NCBI GenBank assembly: GCA_035995025.1 | Contig: DASYKY010000096.1 | Span: 5,567-69,566 of the forward strand | Reading direction: 5' to 3' | Source: Actinophytocola sp035995025 | GTDB lineage: Bacteria; Actinomycetota; Actinomycetes; Mycobacteriales; Pseudonocardiaceae | Length of the DNA stretch: 64,000 bases | Shown: piece by piece, positions 18,601-25,633 of the stretch | Layout: the number at the start of each line of letters is the position of its first letter | How positions within the stretch are numbered: position 1 is the stretch's first letter | The notes under the pieces: model-generated | Databases searched by the model: none | The model's input: the letters and a program-made list of their open reading frames with translations, nothing else | What the model was told of the DNA's origin: nothing | Position numbers and translations under genes: made by a program

Positions 18601-18762
18601 TGGCTGCGGCGGCGGCTCGGGCGGGTCGCTGTGCGGAGCCGCGTGCCGGGGCTGGTAGCCGGGCCGCCCCGGCGGTAAGCCGCCGGGATGCGGCTGGCCG
18701 TGGCCCGGTGCGACGTGCTGCACGCCCGGCTCAGGCCCGCGCTTGTTTCGACGACCGAACAC
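15616..18762 (-). CDS. VirB4-like T4SS ATPase
   Basis: A 1048-residue ATPase, the most diagnostic protein of the operon. About 130 residues of Pro-rich N-terminus precede a VirB4-type N-domain. Walker A is AGLGGGKSF near residue 555, Walker B is GVWIDEAFFLSEV near residue 792, and an RFARDSRKWNVRVLLSSQ block follows, typical of VirB4/TraC motor domains. The last 120 residues are acidic and disordered. VirB4 proteins power assembly and substrate transport through the channel. The start overlaps the VirB3-like gene by 32 bases; the stop overlaps the VirB6-like start. No VirD4/TcpA coupling ATPase is present in the window. Confidence 0.9.
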   Translation of the reverse strand: MFGRRNKRGPEPGVQHVAPGHGQPHPGGLPPGRPGYQPRHAAPHSDPPEPPPQPPAKIIPREGAYPAQYRPAVAPGRNGKRNRRLPGEQSIPTYTPTIAARSIDGHLLRNGHDVLAWYRLAPQRWSFRSDSQRQDLIAAIAGQYAELAGRWLHLRVTTRPYPIRMWAEAHVHNAVNRLPDAQGAMSFDDYLIGEQQQLLGRSMAEKEVYLGVQVQTRNMVDRAVERAAPLLRRIFPTAVDAELLALDSEVEHLDQVIGSAGLEGRPVTAEEMAWLMHRSCSLGLPAPRNLPAVPGAAWEPEDLASFTDAADFHQEPYAPTVTVRGRTGSNAGMTRHVAVLTVGQMHGLAIPEIDDPWVQHSDRLAASVEWSARIYVRRPEEVSGELGRQMSKVRSQVRHYTDEHELEPPQSLARQASRVLEIDDEMTSGFTALATRVRSWWRLAVSGPTERDALRLAQQLLELYKPKVAIEHPEAQYALAREFIPGESLANSAYLRRGSVVWAAASVPTATAEVGDRRGILLGETCTATRRPVAWDPWMAQEIRDGSGLTAMVAGLGGGKSFLGGGIVYKTLRSGAHWTILDPSGPLSRLCDLPELRPYARPINLLNAQPGILNPYRVVAEPLFDHFTEEDDPERAWRREKALAAATRRRLVLDVLSGLLPYDVARMPQTRIVLLRAVRMVGGRQDADPSLVFEALRRDASEHHEHAVVVADFLDEMRERMQLLIPEEDADPYHDDRDDRLTVLTMAGLTLPKDGVGREHWTDAEALGVEMLNLAAWLTQRSIYERPKDLRKGVWIDEAFFLSEVPTGRVLMNRFARDSRKWNVRVLLSSQIPADFLRIQGFVTLLDSVFVGRLDDESAQADALRLLKVPIGAGYEQVIASLGRRPGAHRDTERDTSPRQFIFGDGAGGVERIRIDLSGPHLDHVRAVMDTTPDALRETAPGVTPSSGQHAPALPDDDDPTPPRDGSVDDETEYGDHDEFDLAADFELGLTEDDVPADHVEPANGQAPEQADGQPKQPVDQRGNGSGGGTSPDGGKAQAGKQGRVDAA

Positions 18763-19315
18763 GGCGAGCCTCCTTCCTCCGGACCTGCTGCCCGCCTGTC
18801 GTGCGGCGCTTGTTCATGTGCCGGTGCTTCTCGGCGGAGCGCGGCCCGCGCTCGGCGGGCGGGTGCCCGGCGTGCTGGCCGTGCCGCTGCTGGGCACGGG
18901 TCCGCGCGCCGCGCTCGGCCCGCTTGCGGTCGGCGCGCTTCGTCCGTGGCTCGGGACGGGGCCGGTCGGTGCGGACCCGGACGCGGGTCGCGCTGACCGC
19001 GCCGCCCTCGCCGGCGGTCGCCTCGCGGGGGGCGGTGAGCTCGCGGACCCACATCGCCGTGACCGAGGTGAGCGGCCGCTCGTGGGAGATCCGCGAGGTG
19101 ATCAGCCGGGTGAGCACGATCGTCATCACGATGCCCCAGGCCACCGACCAGAACAGCGACACACCGAGCCGCCGCTCGACGGTCAGCACCAGGAGGAACA
19201 TGACGACACCGACGCCCCATGCGACGTAGCGGGCCCGCCACGGCATCGTGGCCCGGGGCGGACCCAGCCAGACCGCATCGACGCGGTACACCTCGTCGTC
19301 AGTACGAATGCGCAC
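18731..19315 (-). CDS. VirB3/PrgI-like small membrane protein with basic tail
   Basis: A 194-residue protein from GTG 19315, preceded by AGGGA. Two closely spaced membrane helices (about 31-46 and 52-72) follow a polar N-terminus, and the last 80 residues are unusually rich in Arg, Lys and His, so they should be cytoplasmic and may contact nucleic acid or acidic partners. Position directly before the VirB4-like gene, size and two-helix hairpin match VirB3/PrgI-type subunits, which pair with VirB4. The basic tail is longer than in usual VirB3 proteins. Assignment is by context and topology. Confidence 0.72.
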   Translation of the reverse strand: MRIRTDDEVYRVDAVWLGPPRATMPWRARYVAWGVGVVMFLLVLTVERRLGVSLFWSVAWGIVMTIVLTRLITSRISHERPLTSVTAMWVRELTAPREATAGEGGAVSATRVRVRTDRPRPEPRTKRADRKRAERGARTRAQQRHGQHAGHPPAERGPRSAEKHRHMNKRRTTGGQQVRRKEARRVRSSKQARA

Positions 19316-19348
19316 GCGATGTCCCTACTCGTGATCGTGGGCTCGGAC

Positions 19349-19618
19349 TCAGCCGGTGAACAGGCCGGCGATCCAGGTGCCGATGTTCTGACCGGCATCC
19401 GTGGTCACGGCGAGCCCGATGATCGCGAGCGCGACGATGACACCACCCAGGCGGCGCATCACTCCTGCGTTGTCTCCCTTGCCGCCGCCCAGCCAGAGCA
19501 GCAGGAGGGCGACGACGAGCAGCAGGAGCGGGATGATGTTGTTGAGGATCCAGTCGCGGACCCCTCCGGTGCCCAAGCTGCCATCCTGGGCGAGCTGAAG
19601 AGTGGTCATGGCGATCAT
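19349..19618 (-). CDS. VirB2-like two-helix pilin candidate
   Basis: The first gene of the T4SS-like operon: 89 residues, ATG 19618 with GGGAGT at a good distance. Two hydrophobic helices (about 28-44, LLLLVVALLLLWLGGG, and 55-72) are joined by a short charged loop, the plan of VirB2/TrbC pilins. There is no obvious cleavable signal peptide, unlike Gram-negative VirB2, which is usual for Gram-positive counterparts. With the downstream VirB3-like and VirB4-like genes this gives the canonical 2-3-4 order. An alternative is a small holin-like membrane protein, but context favours VirB2. Confidence 0.7.
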   Translation of the reverse strand: MIAMTTLQLAQDGSLGTGGVRDWILNNIIPLLLLVVALLLLWLGGGKGDNAGVMRRLGGVIVALAIIGLAVTTDAGQNIGTWIAGLFTG

Positions 19619-20231
19619 GTCTGACTCCCAAGTACGCGGAGCGGGTTTGGTCGAGGCACCCCGCGGGCCGGTCTTCTGCTGTTCGTGTGTCCGGTTGTCC
19701 GGTTGTTCAACAATCAGTGAAGCACGACGTGTAGTGGTTCGGAACCTCTGCGTAGCTCACATCGTGTTTCTGGTGGTGTTCGTGGTGCCTCCTCGACGGC
19801 CGACCGGGTGCCATCTGACCACACACCATGATGAAGCGAACACGGGCGATCACGAGACGTCTTTCTCGAGAGAGCCTGGTAACTTCACTCGGATGCGGGC
19901 CGTCCCTCACCGTAGGTATGGCGCGTCACAAGTCAAGACGTGCGTTCCAGCACTCGATCGGCGGCATGTACTGACCGTGTCCGTCGCGTGACTCTCCTGT
20001 GAGCAGCCCTGCGCCGTCCGCGACCGATGTGCGCCCGGTCGCAGCAACCACTGGACCGAACGGCTCAACCGCCACCGTCATGCGGCTCACGCCCGAGGGC
20101 CGTGACCGCGGTGTGACCACTGAACGTCTTAGCGCACCACCCGTTAGGCGGAAGTCTTCTCTCCCTCACCCGCCTGTGTCGTGGCGCGCCGAACGGGCGG
20201 GGCGCCCGATCGGCCGTACGGGTCACGCGGG
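19619..20231. promoter_or_regulatory. AT-richer intergenic region upstream of the T4SS-like operon
   Basis: 613 bases without a supported gene, between the operon start and the 3' end of rnpB. It is noticeably less GC-rich than its surroundings, mainly at 19690-19990. It should contain the operon promoter, read leftward. An exact 11-bp palindrome, TTGTTCAACAA, lies at 19703-19713, about 85 bases upstream of the first start codon, next to a short direct repeat CCGGTTGTCCGGTTGT. Short open frames here lack ribosome sites and recognisable products. Confidence 0.5.
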
Positions 20232-20622
20232 CGGACGAGCCGGCATGTAAGCCGGATCCTGTCCCCGGCGCCCGAGGGCGCCGGGGGGCGGCCATCCATC
20301 TGGGCCTGCCGTCGCCGGCAGGCTCTAGCGGCCTACCCGCAGGCTCGGGCGGGCAGCCCTCGAACGCCTGCGCAGGAGGCCCGTGGGCCTCCCTCTTGGC
20401 CTCGCTCCGGGTGGGGTTTACCGAGCCATCCCGGTCACCCGGGATGCTGGTGGTCTCTTACACCACCGTTTCACCCTTACCTGGTTCGCACCAGGCGGTC
20501 TGTTCTCTGTGGCACTGTCCCGCGGGTCGCCCCGGGCTGCCGTTAGCAGCCACCCTGCCCTGTGGAGTCCGGACTTTCCTCGGCGGGTCTCCCCGCCGCG
20601 ACCGCCCTGCCGACTCGTCCGC
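20232..20622 (-). ncRNA. rnpB: RNase P RNA (bacterial type A)
   Basis: Read leftward, the RNA carries the near-universal signatures: GAGGAAAGTCCGGACTCCAC with CAGGGCAG close by near the 5' end, GGTAAGGGTGAAACGGTG in the middle, and the region before the 3' end containing GATCCGGCTTAC. The terminal P1 helix pairs CGGACGAGTCGGC (from 20622) with GCCGGCTCGTCCG (ending 20232), which sets the ends; length is about 391 nt. It is the catalytic RNA that matures tRNA 5' ends. It starts 12 bases after the rnhA-fusion stop in the same direction, so it may be processed from that message or have its own promoter inside the gene. Confidence 0.96.
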
Positions 20623-20634
20623 GGAAACAGGATC

Positions 20635-21723
20635 TCATGTGAGGTGCGAGGTGTCGTTCACCAGGCGCACCGTGGCGTTGCCGTCCGGGTAGAACTCCAC
20701 GATCGACAGCGACGCGAGGTCCAGGTGCAGCCGGTACAGCAGCGACGGACCGGCGTCCAGCCCCATGCGCAGCAGCGACTTGATCGGCGTGACGTGGCTG
20801 ACCAGCACGGCCGTCCCGGCGCCGAGCCGGGCGATCAGGTCGTCGCGCACCCGGCGCACCCGGCGGTGCACCGCGTCGAAGCTCTCGCCGTCCGGGGCGG
20901 GCTGGCGCGGGTCGGCGAGCCAGCGGCCGTGCAGCTCCGGGTCGCGTGCCCTGGCCTGCGCGAACGTCAGCCGCTCCCACGCGCCGAAGTCGGTCTCGAT
21001 CAGGCCGTCGGCGACCTCGACCTCGCTGCCGGCCGCCTCGGCCACCACGTCGGCCGTCTGCCGGGCGCGGGACAGCGGCGAGGAGACCACGGGCGTGCCG
21101 GGCTCGACCAGGCCGGCGACCCGCCCGGCCACCGCCTTCGCCTGCCGCTGGCCCAGCTCGGTCAGCGGCACGTCGCCGCGGCCGGAGTAGCGGCGCTCGA
21201 TCGACAGCTCGGTCTGCCCGTGGCGGACCAGCAGCAGCCGGGTCGGCGTGTCGGACGCACCGGTCCAGCGGGTGGCGGGAACGGGCTTGTCAGCCCGTGG
21301 TGCTTTTCCCGCCTGGGCGTCCATCGCCTCGTTGGCCAGCCGGTCGGCGTGCGAGTTGCGCGCGCGGGGGATCCACTCGTACCGAATCGTTGTAAAGCCG
21401 CGGGCGATCTTCTGGGCCTCGAGCGCGATCGGCTGCAGCGCGGCGTGCTTGATCTTCCATCGGCCGGACATCTGCTCGACGACGAGCTTCGAGTCCATCC
21501 GCACGGACACCTCGTCGGCGCCGAGCTCGGCCGCCGCCTTCAGCCCCGCGAGCAGGCCCTGGTACTCGGCCACGTTGTTGGTCGCCACGCCGATGCCCTC
21601 GGCCCGCTCGACCAGCACCTCGCCGCTCGCCGCGTCCTTCACGAGCGCGCCGTACCCGGCGGGCCCGGGGTTGCCGCGCGACCCGCCGTCGGCCTCGACG
21701 ATCACCTTCAAGGGCACCTTCAC
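20635..21723 (-). CDS. Bifunctional RNase HI / histidine-phosphatase (Rv2228c type)
   Basis: A 362-residue fusion. The N-terminal RNase H domain has catalytic acids Asp12 (EADGGSRGNPGP), Glu53 (NNVAEYQGL), Asp77 (VRMDSKLVVEQ) and Asp127 (NSHADRLANE). A linker leads to a phosphoglycerate-mutase-like phosphatase with RLLLVRHGQTE, the phosphohistidine motif, and VLVSHVTPIK. The Mycobacterium tuberculosis counterpart combines RNase H with an acid phosphatase related to CobC-type alpha-ribazole phosphatases. GTG 21723 is used because it overlaps the upstream stop (GTGA). It likely removes RNA from RNA:DNA hybrids and acts in cobalamin loop assembly; cobC and cobD are nearby. Confidence 0.95.
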   Translation of the reverse strand: MKVPLKVIVEADGGSRGNPGPAGYGALVKDAASGEVLVERAEGIGVATNNVAEYQGLLAGLKAAAELGADEVSVRMDSKLVVEQMSGRWKIKHAALQPIALEAQKIARGFTTIRYEWIPRARNSHADRLANEAMDAQAGKAPRADKPVPATRWTGASDTPTRLLLVRHGQTELSIERRYSGRGDVPLTELGQRQAKAVAGRVAGLVEPGTPVVSSPLSRARQTADVVAEAAGSEVEVADGLIETDFGAWERLTFAQARARDPELHGRWLADPRQPAPDGESFDAVHRRVRRVRDDLIARLGAGTAVLVSHVTPIKSLLRMGLDAGPSLLYRLHLDLASLSIVEFYPDGNATVRLVNDTSHLT

Positions 21724-22457
21724 AGGCCCGACTCCGGCGTCCGCACCATGATCGCTCCGCACTCCTCGCAGGTCACGACCTCGTCGGCGGCCGAGGCGGC
21801 GATCCGCGAGATCGCCGAACGGTCCAGCTCGATCCGGCACGCGCCGCAGCGGCGGGACCGCAGCAGCGCCGCGCCGATGCCCTTGTTCTTCCGTACCTGC
21901 TCGTACAGGCCGAGCAGCGCCTCCGGGAACCGGCCCACCAGCGTCGCGCGTTCGGCGTCGCGGCGGGCCTGCGTCGTCTCGAGGTCGGCGAGCACCTCGT
22001 CGCGCCGCCGGTTCGCGTCGGCCAGCGCCTCCTCGGCCTTGGCCAGCTCGACGCCGGTGTGCTGGCCGTCCAGGTCGACGGCCTCGCGGCGCTCCATCAG
22101 CTCCAGCAGATCGTCCTCGAGCGAGCCCTGCCTGCGCTGCAGCGTGGCCAGCTCGTGCTCGAGGTCGGTCATCTGCTTGGCCGACACCGTGCCGCCGGCG
22201 AGCAGGCCGCGGTCGCGGTCCTCGCGGGCGCGCACCGCGTCGACCTCCTTCTCCTGGCGCTTGACCTCGCGGTCCAGGTCGCCCAGGGTGGTCTCCGCCG
22301 CGACCCGGGCGTCGCGTTTCGCCTGCACCGTCTGCTCGGCGTCGGCGACCTCCACGAGCTCGGGCAGCGTGCGGCGCCGGTGCTCGACGCGACCCAGCTC
22401 GGCGTCGACGTCGGCCAGCTCGAGCAGGCGCCGCTGCACGGCGGAATCGGCTTTCAC
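21720..22457 (-). CDS. Coiled-coil zinc-ribbon protein (zf-RING_7 family)
   Basis: A 245-residue protein: a long antiparallel coiled coil (about residues 5-180, many Glu/Arg/Leu heptads) and a C-terminal zinc ribbon with RRCGACRIELDR and VTCEECGAIMV supplying four cysteines. This is the Rv2229c-type family, present beside the RNase H fusion in most actinobacteria; related proteins are thought to bind nucleic acids, but the role is not settled. GTG 22457 (product VKADSAVQRRLLEL) is chosen over 22484 because it forms a GTGA overlap with the Nif3 gene stop, as every junction in this operon does. Confidence 0.9.
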   Translation of the reverse strand: MKADSAVQRRLLELADVDAELGRVEHRRRTLPELVEVADAEQTVQAKRDARVAAETTLGDLDREVKRQEKEVDAVRAREDRDRGLLAGGTVSAKQMTDLEHELATLQRRQGSLEDDLLELMERREAVDLDGQHTGVELAKAEEALADANRRRDEVLADLETTQARRDAERATLVGRFPEALLGLYEQVRKNKGIGAALLRSRRCGACRIELDRSAISRIAASAADEVVTCEECGAIMVRTPESGL

Positions 22458-23257
22458 CCTGAGAACCTCCACGGGTCGGTGCATTGGGTGGACACGGTGA
22501 TACTGACGTTACCGCCGAGCACGTCGGTCAGGATCGCCGCTACCTGCTCGCACCACGGCCACTCGCTCGCCCAGTGCGCGACGTCGACGAGCGCGGGCGC
22601 GCCGGGCGCGGCCAGGTGCTCGCTCGCCGGGTGGTGGCGCAGGTCGGCGGTGACGAACGCGTCGACGCCGGCGCGGGTGGCGGCCTCGAGGTAGCCGTCG
22701 CCGGCCCCGCCCGACACCGCGACCGTCCTGATCGGACGGTCCAGCGCGCCGGCGGCCCGGACGCCGCCCGCGGTGGCCGGCAGCGCGGCGGCGACCCGCG
22801 CGACGAACTTCTCGAACGGCTCGGCGGCGGGCAGCTCGGCGATCCGCCCGATCCCGGTCCGCCCGTCGGGGTTGGGCCGCAGCGGGCCGGCGACGGTGAG
22901 CCCGAGCGTCTCGGCCAGCGCGTCGGACACGCCGGGGTCGGCGGCGTCGGCGTTGGTGTGCGCGCAGAACAGCGCCGCACCGCCGCGCACGAGCCGGTGC
23001 ACGATGCCGCCCTTCGGGGTGCCGGCCGGCACGCCGTGCACGCCGCGCAGCAGCAGCGGGTGGTGCGCCACGATCATCTCGGCGTCCAGCTCGAGCGCTT
23101 CGTCCACTGTGGACTCGATCGGGTCGACGCACACGAGGATGCGGCTGACCCGCTCGGCCGGGTCGCCGCACACGAGCCCGACCGCGTCCCACGACTCGGC
23201 GAGCTCGGGCGGGTAGGCCGTCTCGAGCACCTCGACGACATCAGCGACCGTCGTCAT
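22454..23257 (-). CDS. Nif3-like dinuclear metal-centre protein
   Basis: A 267-residue Nif3/YbgI/GTP cyclohydrolase I type 2-like protein. Metal ligands are visible in MIVAHHPLLLRGVHG, CAHTNADAADPG and the C-terminal DVAHWASEWPWCE. The insertion found in longer family members is absent. Cytoplasmic, oligomeric in solved relatives; the substrate is unproven, although hydrolase activity on nucleotides or folate-related compounds has been proposed for the family. ATG 23257 overlaps the cobC stop (ATGA). Upstream in-frame sequence belongs to a shadow of cobC. Confidence 0.93.
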   Translation of the reverse strand: MTTVADVVEVLETAYPPELAESWDAVGLVCGDPAERVSRILVCVDPIESTVDEALELDAEMIVAHHPLLLRGVHGVPAGTPKGGIVHRLVRGGAALFCAHTNADAADPGVSDALAETLGLTVAGPLRPNPDGRTGIGRIAELPAAEPFEKFVARVAAALPATAGGVRAAGALDRPIRTVAVSGGAGDGYLEAATRAGVDAFVTADLRHHPASEHLAAPGAPALVDVAHWASEWPWCEQVAAILTDVLGGNVSITVSTQCTDPWRFSG

Positions 23258-24294
23258 GAAGGGACCTCCGTACTCAGCTCGGCCCGCAGCGCGTCGACGA
23301 GCAGCGCGGCGCGCGCGGGGTCGCGGACGGCCACCCGCAGGTGGTCGGCGGACAGACCGGGGAACGTGTCGCCGCGGCGGACGGCGATGCCGCGGCGGCG
23401 CAGGCCCGCGCGGACCCGCTCGCCGTCGCGCACGCGCAGCAGCAGGAACGGCCCGGCCGCCGGCTCGTGCACGGCGACACCCACCAGCCCGCCGAGCGCC
23501 GCGGCGAGGTGCGAGCGATGGCGGGCCAGCTCGACGGCGGCGGTGCCGGCCTCGGCGACGGCCGGCGGCGCGGCGCACGCCTCGACGGCCGCCAGCACGA
23601 GCGTGCCTACCGGCCAATGTGGACGGTGCGCGGCGAGCCGGGCGAGCAGGTCCGGGCTGCCGAGCGCGTAGCCGGCGCGCAGGCCCGGCAGCGCCCACGT
23701 CTTGGTGAGGCTGCGCAGCACGAGCAGGCCGGGCAGGTTCTCGCCGGCCAGCGTCCCGGGCTCGCCGGGCACGGCGTCCATGAACGCCTCGTCGACCACC
23801 ACGACCCGGCCTTCCCGCGCCAGCGCGCGGATCGCCCCGGCGGGGTGCAGCACGGACGTCGGGTTGGTGGGGTTGCCGAGCACGACGAGGTCGGCGTCGC
23901 CGGGCACCCGCTCCGGCCGCAGCGCGTAGCCGTCGGCCGGGTCGAGCAGCACCCGGTGCACGGGCACGCCCGCCTGCCGCAGCGCGACCTCGGGCTCGGT
24001 GAACGACGGGTGCACGATCGCCGCCCTGCCGGGCGCGAGCGCGGGCAGCAGCGCGAACGCCTCGGCGGTGCCGGCGAGCACGAGCACCTCGTCGGCCCGG
24101 CGGCCGTGCCGCGCGGCGACCGCCCGGCGCGCCTTCTCGTCGTCCTCTGTGGACGGATAGCGGCCGATGCGGTCGAGCGCGCCGACCAGGTGCTCGCGCA
24201 GCCACGCCGGGGGCGCGCCGCCGCGGACGTTGACCGCGAAGTCCGCGAGCCCGGGCGCCGCGTCCGCGTCGCCGTGGTGCCGCAGGTCGGTCAT
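23254..24294 (-). CDS. cobC: Threonine-phosphate decarboxylase-like PLP enzyme (Rv2231c type)
   Basis: A 346-residue fold-type I aminotransferase-like protein annotated as CobC in mycobacteria. It has VLGNPTNPTSVLHP, VVVDEAFMDAVPGEPG and the PLP lysine in RSLTKTWALPGLRAGY, with the phosphate-binding Arg at the C-terminus (HLRVAVRD). CobD-type enzymes of enterics make aminopropanol phosphate for the cobalamin side chain; histidinol-phosphate aminotransferase is the nearest alternative. Clustering with the phosphatase fusion and cobD (cbiB) favours cobalamin. It heads the four-gene coupled operon and diverges from ptpA over 47 bases. Confidence 0.88.
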   Translation of the reverse strand: MTDLRHHGDADAAPGLADFAVNVRGGAPPAWLREHLVGALDRIGRYPSTEDDEKARRAVAARHGRRADEVLVLAGTAEAFALLPALAPGRAAIVHPSFTEPEVALRQAGVPVHRVLLDPADGYALRPERVPGDADLVVLGNPTNPTSVLHPAGAIRALAREGRVVVVDEAFMDAVPGEPGTLAGENLPGLLVLRSLTKTWALPGLRAGYALGSPDLLARLAAHRPHWPVGTLVLAAVEACAAPPAVAEAGTAAVELARHRSHLAAALGGLVGVAVHEPAAGPFLLLRVRDGERVRAGLRRRGIAVRRGDTFPGLSADHLRVAVRDPARAALLVDALRAELSTEVPS

Positions 24295-24341
24295 CCGCCG
24301 GATCCTACGTACCGGCCGGGGCCGCCCCTAGACTCGGCCGG

Positions 24342-24797
24342 GTGCACGTCTGCTTCGTCTGCTCGGGCAACATCTGCCGCTCCCCCATGGCCGCCCTCGT
24401 CTTCGGCGAGCACCTGCGGCGGGCCGGGCTCGCCGACGGCGTCGAGGTGACCAGCGCCGGCATCGGCGGCTGGCATGTCGGCGAGCGGGCGGACTCCCGC
24501 GCCCGCACGACGCTCACCGGGGCCGGGTACGCGACGGAGCACGTCGCGGCGCAGGTCGGGCCCGAGCACCTCGGCGCGGACCTGCTGCTGGCCATGGACT
24601 CCGGGCACCACGCCGCGCTCGTCGACCTCGTGGGGCCGGAGCGGGTGCGGATGTTCCGCTCGTTCGACCCCGCCGCCGACGGTGACCTCGACGTGCCCGA
24701 CCCGTACTACGGGCACGGGGACGGCTTCGCCGAGGTGCTGGCCATGATCGAGGCGGCGACCCCGGGCCTGCTCGACTGGGTCCGCGCGCGGACGTGA
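24342..24797 (+). CDS. ptpA: Low-molecular-weight protein-tyrosine phosphatase
   Basis: A 151-residue enzyme with the P-loop CSGNICRS near the N-terminus (nucleophile Cys8, Arg14) and the general-acid loop DPYYG near residue 124, separated as in all members. GTG start. It dephosphorylates tyrosine-phosphorylated proteins or polysaccharide kinases. The Mycobacterium tuberculosis orthologue PtpA (Rv2234) sits in the same gene neighbourhood, but the partner kinase gene ptkA (Rv2232) that precedes it there is missing here. It overlaps the following kinase-like gene by four bases (GTGA). Confidence 0.94.
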   Translation: MHVCFVCSGNICRSPMAALVFGEHLRRAGLADGVEVTSAGIGGWHVGERADSRARTTLTGAGYATEHVAAQVGPEHLGADLLLAMDSGHHAALVDLVGPERVRMFRSFDPAADGDLDVPDPYYGHGDGFAEVLAMIEAATPGLLDWVRART

Positions 24798-25633
24798 ACA
24801 TCGAGGCGCTGACCGGCTCCCCCGCCGCGGACACCGCGCCGCTCGGCGGCATGGCCCGGCGCGTCACGCTCGCCGACGGGCGGGTCGTCGTCGCCAAGCG
24901 GCACGACCACGCCTCCGCGGTGCGGGCGGAGGTGGCGGGCCTGCGCTGGCTCGCCGCGGCGTCCGCGGTGCCGTTGCCTGCGGTGCGCGGGTACGACGAC
25001 GAGTGGCTCGTGATGGACCTCGTCGAGGCGGGCGCGCCCTCGGCGCGTGCGGCGGAGGAGTTCGGGCGCGGGCTGGCCCGGCTGCACGCGGCGGGCGCGC
25101 CCGCGTTCGGCGCGCCGCCGCCCGGCGGGCCTGCCGACGCGTGGATCGGGCTGGCGCCGATGCGCAACGAGCCCGCCGCGGCGTGGCCCGCCTGGTACGC
25201 GGCGCACCGGATCGAGCCGTACCTGCGGGCCGCCGTCGACCGGGGCGTGCTGTCCAGCGGCGCGGTGACCGACATCGAGGCGGTGTGCGCGCGGATCTCC
25301 TCGCTGGCCGGTCCGGCCGAGCCGCCCGCGCGGCTGCACGGCGACCTGTGGAACGGCAACGTCCGGTGGGCCGCGGACGGACGGGCGTGGCTGATCGACC
25401 CGGCGGCGTACGGCGGGCACCGGGAGACCGACCTGGCGATGCTGGACCTGTTCGGCTGCGCGCGGCTGGACCGGATCGTCGCCGCGTACGACGAGGCCGC
25501 GCCGCTCGCCGGCGGCTGGCGCGCGCGGACCGGCCTGCACCAGCTGTTCCCGCTGCTGGTGCACACCGTGCTGTTCGGCGGCGGGTACGCCGGGCAGGCC
25601 GCGGCGGCCGCCCGGTCGGCGCTGCGCGGATGA
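24794..25633 (+). CDS. Fructosamine kinase family protein
   Basis: A 279-residue protein-kinase-like fold of the fructosamine/ketosamine-3-kinase family: VVVAKRHDHASAVRAEVAGL (nucleotide-binding Lys), DEWLVMDLVEAG (hinge), the catalytic loop ARLHGDLWNGNVRW and WLIDPAAYGGHRETDLAM with the metal-binding Asp. Members phosphorylate Amadori products on sugars or proteins so the adduct decomposes, a repair activity. It is translationally coupled to ptpA upstream and to the SURF1 gene downstream; the link between deglycation and tyrosine dephosphorylation is unexplained. Confidence 0.92.
   Translation: MNIEALTGSPAADTAPLGGMARRVTLADGRVVVAKRHDHASAVRAEVAGLRWLAAASAVPLPAVRGYDDEWLVMDLVEAGAPSARAAEEFGRGLARLHAAGAPAFGAPPPGGPADAWIGLAPMRNEPAAAWPAWYAAHRIEPYLRAAVDRGVLSSGAVTDIEAVCARISSLAGPAEPPARLHGDLWNGNVRWAADGRAWLIDPAAYGGHRETDLAMLDLFGCARLDRIVAAYDEAAPLAGGWRARTGLHQLFPLLVHTVLFGGGYAGQAAAAARSALRG

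Noticed and set aside
11384..19618. Complete integrative conjugative element
   Set aside because: No integrase, relaxase, coupling ATPase, replication gene, flanking repeat or tRNA target is visible within the window.
19602..19991. Plus-strand gene in the AT-richer gap
   Set aside because: It overlaps the VirB2-like start, has no ribosome site or recognisable product, and its codon positions show no GC bias.
19999..20250. Small plus-strand gene before rnpB
   Set aside because: No ribosome site, low-complexity product, and it would end inside the RNase P RNA gene.
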